Source: Gammaproteobacteria bacterium (GTDB taxonomy: Bacteria; Pseudomonadota; Gammaproteobacteria; Pseudomonadales; Azotimanducaceae). From it: 6,124 nucleotides of DNA. The position numbers and the translations under genes were made by a program. Of this stretch, positions 1 to 5,940 are shown piece after piece. Location: assembly GCA_002719135.1 (NCBI GenBank), contig PBGU01000033.1, positions 1 through 6,124 of the forward strand. Direction: 5' to 3'. A model generated the notes under the pieces. That model did not search any database. It was not told where the DNA came from and was given only the letters and a program-made list of their open reading frames with translations. Position 1 is the first letter of the stretch. The number at the start of each line of letters is the position of its first letter.

Positions 1-176
1 CGTATTTGCTCTGGTTAATACTCGTCGCGTTGATTTATCACGTGGTGGCTGGTACCAAACATCTCCTGCTCGATATACATGTTGGCGATACCCATGCTGC
101 GGCCGTTGTGGGCTCGTATCTGGTGATAATCGTTAGTGGAGTGCTTGCTATGTTGGCGGGGTTTTGGTTGTGGTAG
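1..176 (+). CDS. sdhC: Succinate dehydrogenase cytochrome b556 subunit SdhC, C-terminal part (5' end outside window)
   Basis: One of the two membrane anchors of succinate dehydrogenase (complex II). It helps bind heme b and the quinone site in the inner membrane. Only the last 57 residues are visible, read from base 3. The motif YHVVAGTKHLLLD matches E. coli SdhC YHVVVGIRHMMMD. The first His (codon 39-41) aligns with the heme axial ligand His84 of E. coli, and the second (60-62) with His91. From that ligand to the C-terminus there are 45 residues, against 46 in E. coli. Two hydrophobic stretches fit transmembrane helices II and III, and the protein ends in Leu-Trp before TAG at 174-176, with a second in-frame TAG directly after. 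The 5' part, including the quinone-site Ser and Arg of helix I, is outside the window. The gene overlaps sdhD by 7 nt. Confidence 0.93.
   Translation, partial: YLLWLILVALIYHVVAGTKHLLLDIHVGDTHAAAVVGSYLVIIVSGVLAMLAGFWLW
155..161 (+). promoter_or_regulatory. Weak ribosome binding site for sdhD
   Basis: GGCGGGG lies 8 nt before the GTG at 170 and inside the sdhC coding region. It is only a loose match to AGGAGG. It favours GTG 170 over the TTG at 164, which would leave just 2 nt of spacing. Initiation probably also depends on ribosomes finishing sdhC (inference). Confidence 0.4.
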
Positions 177-541
177 TAGGTCTGTTAAGTGTACGTAATC
201 GAGGCCTCCTCGATTTTGTCATGCAGCGTGTGAGTGCGATCGTACTCGGCCTTTATACCTTCTGCTTGCTTGGTTTTTTCTTGTCTCACCGCGAGCTTTC
301 TCAAGTCGAATGGGTCGGTTTTATGCGATCGATGCCGATGATGATCTTCTCGACCGTGTCCCTTGTATCCTTGTGTGTGCATGCGTGGGTCGGGATGTGG
401 ACCATCGGCACCGATTACATTCGAACATTCTCATTTGGCAAACGGTCAACGTTCTTGCGGCAGGTCTATCAGGTATTCGTCGTTGCGTCATTGCTGATAT
501 ACCTCGGCTTGGGAAGCTCGATCATCTGGAGTCTTGGGTGA
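170..541 (+). CDS. sdhD: Succinate dehydrogenase membrane anchor subunit SdhD
   Basis: Second membrane anchor of complex II, partner of SdhC in binding heme b and ubiquinone. The product is 123 aa (115 in E. coli) with three hydrophobic helices at about residues 17-38, 53-78 and 95-120. VHAWVGMW matches E. coli IHAWIGMW, and TDY follows. I chose the GTG at 170 over the TTG at 164 because it puts the heme ligand at His71, the quinone-site pair at Asp82-Tyr83, and Asp15, Phe16 and Arg20 exactly on E. coli numbering. The start lies in a 7-nt overlap with sdhC (GTGGTAG). A weak G-rich ribosome site, GGCGGGG (155-161), sits 8 nt upstream. The gene ends in TGATG, overlapping the sdhA start by 1 nt, which suggests translational coupling. 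Identity is secure; only the start codon is open. Confidence 0.94.
   Translation: MVVGLLSVRNRGLLDFVMQRVSAIVLGLYTFCLLGFFLSHRELSQVEWVGFMRSMPMMIFSTVSLVSLCVHAWVGMWTIGTDYIRTFSFGKRSTFLRQVYQVFVVASLLIYLGLGSSIIWSLG
528..531 (+). promoter_or_regulatory. Ribosome binding site for sdhA
   Basis: GGAG at the 3' end of sdhD, 9 nt before the ATG at 541. It helps fix the sdhA start at 541, although the open frame runs back into sdhD as far as an ATG at 310. Confidence 0.65.
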
Positions 542-2310
542 TGGCTCTGCGCACGCTTACATTCGATGGCGTTATCGTTGGGGGTGGCGGTGCCGGAATG
601 CGCGCGGGTCTTCAACTGGCGCAGTCTGGACTAAAAACCGCAGTTATTTCTAAAGTATTTCCGACGCGTTCGCATACAGTCTCGGCGCAAGGTGGAATTA
701 CCTGTGCGATTGCCAGTGACGATCCCGACGACGATTGGCGCTGGCACATGTATGACACGGTGAAGGGATCTGATTACATTGGTGATCAGGATGCGATCGA
801 GTACATGTGTAGTGTGGGCCCGGAAGCTGTTTACGAGCTTGAGCATATGGGGATGCCTTTTTCGCGCACCGAGTCCGGGAGGATTTATCAACGACCGTTC
901 GGGGGACAATCGAAGGACTACGGAAAAGGCGGTCAGGCATCGCGTACCTGTGCCGCTGAAGATCGCACCGGACACGCGCTGCTGCACACGTTGTATCAAG
1001 CGAATCTGCGGGCCGGGACGACGTTTTTGTCGGAATGGTTCGTCGTCGATCTCGTCAAGAATCAAGATGGAGCGGTCGTTGGCGTTGTTGCCATATGTAT
1101 CGAAACGGGTGAGACCGTGTACGTCAAAGCGCAAGCGACGGTGTTTGCGACGGGGGGCGCTGGCCGTATCTACGCGAGCACGACCAACGCACTGATAAAT
1201 ACGGGTGACGGTATCGGCATGGCACTGCGCGCCGGATTTCCGGTTCAAGATATCGAGATGTGGCAATTTCACCCAACGGGCATCGCGGGTCATGGGATTC
1301 TTGTCACGGAGGGATGTCGGGGTGAGGGTGGATACCTCATCAATAAGGATGGCGAGCGCTTCATGGAGCGGTATGCGCCTAACGCAAAAGATTTGGCGAG
1401 TCGTGACGTGGTGGCACGTTCGATGATCCAAGAGATTCTAGAGGGCAACGGCTGCGGCCCGGAAGCTGATCACGTTCTTTTGAAACTCGATCATTTGGGG
1501 AAAGACGTCCTCGAACGACGATTGCCTGGCATTCTGGAGTTGTCACGCACGTACGCACACGCGGATCCAACCAAAGAAGCGATACCGGTCATTCCGACCT
1601 GTCATTACATGATGGGCGGGATTCCAACAAGCGTGGACGGGCAGGCATTGACCCAAGACGCTACCGGTGGCGACATCCCGATTCAGGGTTTGTATGCGGT
1701 CGGTGAGGCCGCGTGCGTCTCGGTGCATGGTGCCAATCGTCTCGGAGGCAATTCGCTACTTGATTTGATCGTATTTGGCCGTGCAGCGGGCATCCATATT
1801 GAAAATATCCTCCGTCAGGGCGTCAGTTTTCGTGATGCGACCGAGGGTGATCTGGATGATGCCGTCGCGCGTCTGGACCGCTGGGACAACTCTTCAGGTG
1901 GCGAAGCGGTCGACGATTTGAAGAAAGAACTACAAAACACGATGCAGATCAATTTCGGAGTATTTCGGACAGAATCCAACATGATCGAGGGTATGCGGGT
2001 CCTAGCTGAACTTCGCGAGCGGATCGCTCGTGCACATCTACCGGACAAGAGCGAAGTTTTTAATACGGCGCGACTCGAAGCGTTGGAACTCGATAACCTG
2101 TTGGATGTGGCCGAAGCGACCGCGATTACCGCTGAAGGCCGCCGTGAAAGTCGGGGCGCTCACTCACGCGTCGACTATAAGGCGAGGGATGACGAGAATT
2201 GGCTGTGCCACTCAATGTATTTTCCGAAGGAGATGAGGGTTGGAAAACGGGCGGTGAATTTAACGCCCAAGACTGTTCCAAGTTTCGAGCCACAGGAGCG
2301 CACGTACTAA
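541..2310 (+). CDS. sdhA: Succinate dehydrogenase flavoprotein subunit SdhA
   Basis: Catalytic flavoprotein of complex II: oxidises succinate to fumarate on the cytoplasmic side of the inner membrane and passes electrons to SdhB. At 589 aa it is one residue longer than E. coli SdhA. The Rossmann FAD motif GGGGAG is at 14-19. The His that binds FAD covalently is His45 in RSHTVSAQGG, same number as E. coli. The expected active-site residues are present: His244 (QFHPTG), Thr256 (VTEGCRGEGG), Arg288 (SRDVVARS, the proton-shuttle Arg286 of E. coli), His355 (CHYMMGG) and Arg400 (HGANRLGGNS). The C-terminal helical domain has ESRGAHSR and RDDENWLCHS and ends in RTY as in relatives. The start at 541 is supported by a good ribosome site, the TGATG overlap with sdhD and the E. 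coli-like N-terminus. No frameshift or truncation is seen. The sdhB start follows 2 nt after the stop. Confidence 0.98.
   Translation: MALRTLTFDGVIVGGGGAGMRAGLQLAQSGLKTAVISKVFPTRSHTVSAQGGITCAIASDDPDDDWRWHMYDTVKGSDYIGDQDAIEYMCSVGPEAVYELEHMGMPFSRTESGRIYQRPFGGQSKDYGKGGQASRTCAAEDRTGHALLHTLYQANLRAGTTFLSEWFVVDLVKNQDGAVVGVVAICIETGETVYVKAQATVFATGGAGRIYASTTNALINTGDGIGMALRAGFPVQDIEMWQFHPTGIAGHGILVTEGCRGEGGYLINKDGERFMERYAPNAKDLASRDVVARSMIQEILEGNGCGPEADHVLLKLDHLGKDVLERRLPGILELSRTYAHADPTKEAIPVIPTCHYMMGGIPTSVDGQALTQDATGGDIPIQGLYAVGEAACVSVHGANRLGGNSLLDLIVFGRAAGIHIENILRQGVSFRDATEGDLDDAVARLDRWDNSSGGEAVDDLKKELQNTMQINFGVFRTESNMIEGMRVLAELRERIARAHLPDKSEVFNTARLEALELDNLLDVAEATAITAEGRRESRGAHSRVDYKARDDENWLCHSMYFPKEMRVGKRAVNLTPKTVPSFEPQERTY
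2294..2298 (+). promoter_or_regulatory. Ribosome binding site for sdhB
   Basis: AGGAG inside the last codons of sdhA, 14 nt before the ATG at 2313. The core is good but the spacing is longer than usual. No other in-frame start codon lies closer, so coupling to sdhA translation probably helps (inference). Confidence 0.5.
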
Positions 2311-2312
2311 AT

Positions 2313-3017
2313 ATGCATGTAAGCGTTTATCGATTCGTCCCCGGCGAAGATGTGACACCACGGATGCAGGACTACGAGATCGACATCCCCGCAGGCCAGG
2401 ATTTGATGGTGCTTGACGTTCTTCAGCTCGTTAAAGCCGAGGATCCAACGGTTGCGTACCGACGTTCCTGTCGGGAAGGCGTTTGCGGATCGGACGGGAT
2501 CAATATGAATGGATCCAACGGGTTGGCATGTAAAACGCCCGTGTCAGAGGTTGCTAACAACAAGACGCTGGTGCTTAAGCCTCTTCCAGGTTTGCCCGTG
2601 GTCCGGGATTTGGTGGTGGATATGACACAGTTCTACGACCAGTACGAAAAAGTTGACCCGTACCTTATCAACGAAAACCCGCCGCCGGCGCAGGAACGAT
2701 TGCAGTCGCCGGAGGAGCGTGCGGAACTTGATGGATTATACGAGTGCATATTGTGCGCGTGCTGTTCTACGTCTTGCCCTTCGTTTTGGTGGAATCCGGA
2801 CAAATTCATTGGGCCAGCGGGGTTGCTTCAAGCGTATCGGTTTCTCGCAGACAGTCGAGATACTGCGACCGAAGAACGCCTATCAAAACTGAGTGATCCC
2901 TTTAGCGTGTTTAGATGCCGCGGCATCATGAATTGTGTAAGTGTTTGTCCGAAAGGTCTGAATCCGACGCGCGCTATAGGTAAGATACGTTCATTACTGC
3001 TGACGCGGGATTCCTGA
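2313..3017 (+). CDS. sdhB: Succinate dehydrogenase iron-sulfur subunit SdhB
   Basis: Carries electrons from the SdhA flavin to the membrane quinone site through three Fe-S clusters. At 234 aa it is close to E. coli SdhB (238 aa). The N-terminal ferredoxin domain has [2Fe-2S] ligands Cys53, Cys58, Asp61 and Cys73 (RSCREGVCGSDG, NGLAC); Asp61 matches the Asp used in E. coli. The C-terminal domain has Cys145, Cys148, Cys151 and Cys212 for [4Fe-4S], and Cys155, Cys202 and Cys208 for [3Fe-4S]. Quinone-site Pro156, Trp160 and Ile205 are kept. The E. coli His207 position, after the first Cys of CHSIMNC, is Arg203 here (CRGIMNC). The ATG at 2313 gives an N-terminus (VSVYRFVPG) that aligns with relatives; the frame is open further upstream inside sdhA, but that part has no homology to the family that I recognise. 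Confidence 0.98.
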   Translation: MHVSVYRFVPGEDVTPRMQDYEIDIPAGQDLMVLDVLQLVKAEDPTVAYRRSCREGVCGSDGINMNGSNGLACKTPVSEVANNKTLVLKPLPGLPVVRDLVVDMTQFYDQYEKVDPYLINENPPPAQERLQSPEERAELDGLYECILCACCSTSCPSFWWNPDKFIGPAGLLQAYRFLADSRDTATEERLSKLSDPFSVFRCRGIMNCVSVCPKGLNPTRAIGKIRSLLLTRDS

Positions 3018-3020
3018 AGA

Positions 3021-3054
3021 CAGCGCGTCCTATGTTTCATCTTTAAACGCGCTG
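3021..3054 (+). promoter_or_regulatory. Intergenic inverted repeat between sdhB and sucA
   Basis: CAGCGCGT (3021-3028) and ACGCGCTG (3047-3054) are perfect 8-bp complements around an 18-nt loop, filling most of the 44-nt sdhB-sucA spacer. No T-run follows; the sucA ATG begins 7 nt after the second arm. It therefore does not look like an intrinsic terminator. In mRNA it could act as a processing or stability element, or shield the sucA initiation region. Alternatively it could be a DNA operator for a dimeric regulator. Function is inference; the repeat is directly visible. Confidence 0.5.
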
Positions 3055-3060
3055 AAGCGC
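3049..3060 (+). promoter_or_regulatory. Alternative small hairpin just before the sucA start
   Basis: GCGC (3049-3052), loop TGAA, GCGC (3057-3060), ending 1 nt before the sucA ATG at 3062. It uses bases that also form the second arm of the larger repeat at 3021-3054, so the two folds exclude each other. With only four base pairs it may be chance. Confidence 0.3.
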
Positions 3061-3061
3061 C

Positions 3062-5896
3062 ATGGATGAAAACTATCTAGTTCGTATGCAACGGAGCTCC
3101 CATCTTTCCGGTGGAAGCGCGGTGTACATCGAGACGATGTACGAACAGTTTCTCGAAAATCCTAGTGTTGTTTCCGAAGGTTGGCGTAATTATTTTGAAC
3201 ACCTGCCGATGGTGGATGGGGTACGTACGGATTTCCCCCACGGAGCGATCATTCGGCATTTCGAGCGTTTAGGCCGAAATCGTCTCAAAGCACGACTCGA
3301 AAAAGTAAGTACAGAAGTTAGTTCAGAGCACGAGCGTAAACAGGTTCGTGTTTTGGAGCTAATCAGCGCGTACAGACATCGGGGACACCGTCGTGCCCGT
3401 ATCGATCCTCTCAACATCTGGGTTCGGGATCCTGCCCCCGAACTTGACCTTGCATATCACAATCTAACGGAAGGTGACCTCGACACTTTATTCCAGACGG
3501 GCTCCGCGCACTTTTTTGAAGACGGGCAGGCGTCATTGCGGGCCATTATCAAGGCGCTTGAAGACACCTACTGTCGAACGGTTGGGACGGAGTACATGTT
3601 TATTACCGACGCTGATGAACAGCTGTGGTTACGTAAACGACTTGAATCGGTACATGCAAGGCCGACGTTTTCAGAGGAGCACCGGCGTACGATCCTTGAA
3701 CGCCTCTTGGCGGCCGAAGGCCTCGAAAAATACTTACACAACAAATATCCGGGTACCAAACGGTTTGGGCTTGAAGGTGGTGAGAGTCTGATTCCTATGT
3801 TGCATGAGGGTTTGCAGAGGTGTGGGTCACATGGCGTCGTGGAAACCGTTATCGGTATGGCGCATCGAGGTCGGTTGAATGTCTTGGTTAACGTCCTCGG
3901 AAAGCAGCCGGTGGACTTGTTCGATGAGTTCGACGGAAAAACACCGGAAGGGGATCGGACCGGAGATGTTAAATACCACCAAGGATTCTCTTCCAACGTT
4001 GAGACTGTTGGCGGAGAAATGCACGTGGCCCTGACTTTCAACCCGTCGCATCTCGAAATCGTCGGCCCGGTCGTTGAGGGATCGGTTCGGGCGCGCCAAG
4101 ATCGGCGCCGGGACTACACGGGCGATCTTGTGGTCCCTCTCGTGATCCATGGCGATGCGGCATTCGCGGGTCAAGGGGTGGTCATGGAAACTTTTCAGAT
4201 GTCCCAGACCCGTGGTTTTCATACAGGTGGAACGATACACGTCATCGTCAATAATCAAATCGGTTTCACGACCCACCGTATTGACGACGCGCGGTCAAGT
4301 GAATATTGCAGCGAAATTGCGAAAATGGTTCGGGCACCGATCTTTCATGTTAACGGAGATGACCCTGAAGCCGCTGTCTTTGCCATGCAGTTGGCCGTTG
4401 ATTACCGCATGGCTTTCCATAAAGACGTTGTCATCGATTTGGTCTGCTATCGCCGGCGAGGACACAACGAAGCCGAGGAGCCGATGAAGACGCAGCCACT
4501 AATGTACGCATCGATTCGCGGACACCCAACCGTGTGCTCCATCTATGCCGATCAACTACACGCCGACGGTACGTTGCCGAGTTCTGAATCCGACCGATTG
4601 ATTTTTCGGTATCGTGATCAGCTCGATTCGGGAGAACATGTCGCGCTTTCTTTGGTGCACGAGCCAAATACTGATCTCTTTGTCGATTGGCGGCCTTATC
4701 TTGACCACGAGTGGACGGCGCCGGCGGATACAGGATGTGATCTGACCCGGCTTCGGAAGCTAGCTGACGGCGTGAATGAGGTTCCGGAGGGCTTTGTTTT
4801 GCACCGACAGGTGCAAAGAATCTTTGAAGATCGACGGCGCATGGCAGCTGGTGCGATGCCTATCAATTGGGGATTCGCCGAGATACTTGCGTATGCGTCT
4901 CTGCTCGATCAAGGACATCCTGTCCGCTTGACGGGTCAGGACGTCGGCGTCGGAACCTTTTCGCATCGACACGCGGCGGTACACGATCAACGCGACGGCA
5001 AACGTCATATCCCGCTCAACCATCTTTCTGGGTCGCCCACGTTTGATATATACGATTCGTTGCTTTCGGAAGAAGCCGTACTTGCCTTTGAATATGGTTA
5101 CGCGACGACGACTCCGGGCGCGTTGTGTATATGGGAAGCGCAGTTTGGGGACTTTGCGAACGGAGCCCAGGTTGTGATCGATCAATTTGTTTCAAGTGGT
5201 GAGGCCAAATGGGAACGCCTGTGTGGGTTGGTTATGTTGCTTCCACATGGCTACGAAGGCATGGGTCCTGAGCATTCTTCGGCCCGGCTCGAACGTTTTT
5301 TGCAGCTCTCGGCTGAACACAACATGCAGATTTGTCTCCCGACGACGCCGGCGCAAATGTTTCACATGCTTCGCCGTCAAGTTATCCGGCCGCTACGTAA
5401 ACCACTCATTGTCTTGACGCCTAAAAGTCTTCTTAGGCATAAGCTCGCCGTTTCGGCGTTGGAGGATCTGATCTCTGGTCAGTTCCACACAGTTCTGGCT
5501 GAAATTGATGCTGTGGATCCGGGTCAGGTGGATCGCCTGGTCCTGTGTTCAGGCAAGATCTATTACGATCTCTTGGAACAGCGCCGCAAAGAGGGAGCAG
5601 AAAATATAGCAATCGTTCGGCTGGAGCAGTTGTACCCATTTCCCGAACGCGACTTGGGGCAAGTCATCGCGCCGCTTCGAAACATCAAACACGTTGTTTG
5701 GTGTCAGGAGGAACCCATGAACCAGGGCGCGTGGTATTCCAGCCAACACCACATACGCCGAGTCATTTTGGACCACAATGATAAGCTCTATCTGTCGTAT
5801 GCGGGACGCGAAGGGTTTGCCGCCACGGCTGGCGGATACGTGGCCAAACACATCGAACGACAACAGCGGTTGATAAGAGAGGCGTTGTTCGATTGA
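3062..5896 (+). CDS. sucA: 2-oxoglutarate dehydrogenase E1 component SucA
   Basis: Thiamine-diphosphate-dependent E1 of the 2-oxoglutarate dehydrogenase complex: decarboxylates 2-oxoglutarate and transfers the succinyl group to lipoyl-SucB in the cytoplasm. The product is 944 aa (933 in E. coli). Regions in order: N-terminal E2-contact segment (about 10-50); E1 core with KRFGLEGGES (233-242), GMAHRGRLN with His268, YHQGFSS with His306 (E. coli His260 and His298), FNPSHLEIV (326-334), HGDAA (363-367), NNQIGFTT (397-404) and YRRRGHNE (463-470); transketolase-like domain from about 602, with GPEHSSAR (His738); C-terminal domain from about 786 with CQEEP and NQGAW. The ATG at 3062 is the only start after an in-frame TGA at 3053-3055, and the first 31 residues align with E. 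coli without a gap. No clear Shine-Dalgarno is seen. Odd residues: Val630 where Arg normally precedes GTF, and Glu472 in NEAEEP (usually NEADEP). Confidence 0.98.
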   Translation: MDENYLVRMQRSSHLSGGSAVYIETMYEQFLENPSVVSEGWRNYFEHLPMVDGVRTDFPHGAIIRHFERLGRNRLKARLEKVSTEVSSEHERKQVRVLELISAYRHRGHRRARIDPLNIWVRDPAPELDLAYHNLTEGDLDTLFQTGSAHFFEDGQASLRAIIKALEDTYCRTVGTEYMFITDADEQLWLRKRLESVHARPTFSEEHRRTILERLLAAEGLEKYLHNKYPGTKRFGLEGGESLIPMLHEGLQRCGSHGVVETVIGMAHRGRLNVLVNVLGKQPVDLFDEFDGKTPEGDRTGDVKYHQGFSSNVETVGGEMHVALTFNPSHLEIVGPVVEGSVRARQDRRRDYTGDLVVPLVIHGDAAFAGQGVVMETFQMSQTRGFHTGGTIHVIVNNQIGFTTHRIDDARSSEYCSEIAKMVRAPIFHVNGDDPEAAVFAMQLAVDYRMAFHKDVVIDLVCYRRRGHNEAEEPMKTQPLMYASIRGHPTVCSIYADQLHADGTLPSSESDRLIFRYRDQLDSGEHVALSLVHEPNTDLFVDWRPYLDHEWTAPADTGCDLTRLRKLADGVNEVPEGFVLHRQVQRIFEDRRRMAAGAMPINWGFAEILAYASLLDQGHPVRLTGQDVGVGTFSHRHAAVHDQRDGKRHIPLNHLSGSPTFDIYDSLLSEEAVLAFEYGYATTTPGALCIWEAQFGDFANGAQVVIDQFVSSGEAKWERLCGLVMLLPHGYEGMGPEHSSARLERFLQLSAEHNMQICLPTTPAQMFHMLRRQVIRPLRKPLIVLTPKSLLRHKLAVSALEDLISGQFHTVLAEIDAVDPGQVDRLVLCSGKIYYDLLEQRRKEGAENIAIVRLEQLYPFPERDLGQVIAPLRNIKHVVWCQEEPMNQGAWYSSQHHIRRVILDHNDKLYLSYAGREGFAATAGGYVAKHIERQQRLIREALFD

Positions 5897-5940
5897 TGAT
5901 GAGTACGCCAACGCGACTCATCCACGGAAATTTAGTATGA
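5896..5940 (+). other. 14-codon mini-ORF bridging sucA and sucB
   Basis: An ATG at 5896 overlaps the sucA stop (TGATG). The frame reads MMSTPTRLIHGNLV and stops at TGA 5938-5940, which overlaps the sucB start (ATGA at 5937-5940). It spans the whole 40-nt spacer. An AG-rich stretch (GAGAGG, 5877-5882) lies 13 nt upstream. It could carry ribosomes from sucA to sucB by coupled reinitiation, or be chance. I know of no homologous peptide, and a functional product is not claimed. Confidence 0.3.
5924..5928 (+). promoter_or_regulatory. Weak ribosome binding site for sucB
   Basis: ACGGA, with GGA 8 nt before the ATG at 5937. It is a weak match but well spaced. The sucB frame contains no other start codon between here and the end of sucA. 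Confidence 0.4.

Noticed and set aside
310..540. Upstream extension of the sdhA frame to an ATG at 310
   Set aside because: These bases encode the conserved C-terminal two thirds of SdhD. The ATG at 541 has a good ribosome site and gives an E. coli-like SdhA N-terminus.
631..1431. A 266-codon open frame on the minus strand opposite sdhA
   Set aside because: It lies wholly inside sdhA, has no recognisable domain, and its basic, Arg/His/Thr-rich composition is typical of a shadow frame opposite a conserved gene.
2441..2521. Direct repeat GGATCCAACGG at 2441-2451 and 2511-2521 in sdhB
   Set aside because: An 11-base match between two places is expected several times by chance in 6 kb. Both copies are coding and there is no third evenly spaced copy.
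3032..3046. A 4-codon frame (Met-Phe-His-Leu-stop) in the loop of the inverted repeat before sucA
   Set aside because: It has no ribosome site and is short enough to be expected by chance; nothing couples it to sucA.
2955..3047. Possible internal suc promoter (TAAGAT at 2981-2986, TATGTT at 3031-3036, TTTAAA at 3042-3047)
   Set aside because: None has a convincing -35 element at proper spacing. A suc promoter here is plausible by analogy with E. coli but is not supported by the sequence.
3018..3061. Intrinsic terminator after sdhB
   Set aside because: The inverted repeat is not followed by a T-run and sucA starts 7 nt later, so it does not meet the usual form.
3422..3443. Inverted repeat GTTCGGG / CCCGAAC with an 8-nt loop inside sucA
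   Set aside because: Seven-bp arms with a short loop are expected a few times by chance in a sequence this long, and the bases encode conserved SucA residues.
3568..4276. Overlapping minus-strand open frames of 157 and 149 codons opposite sucA
   Set aside because: They overlap each other and a highly conserved sucA region, show no family motif and have no ribosome site of note. They are treated as shadows.
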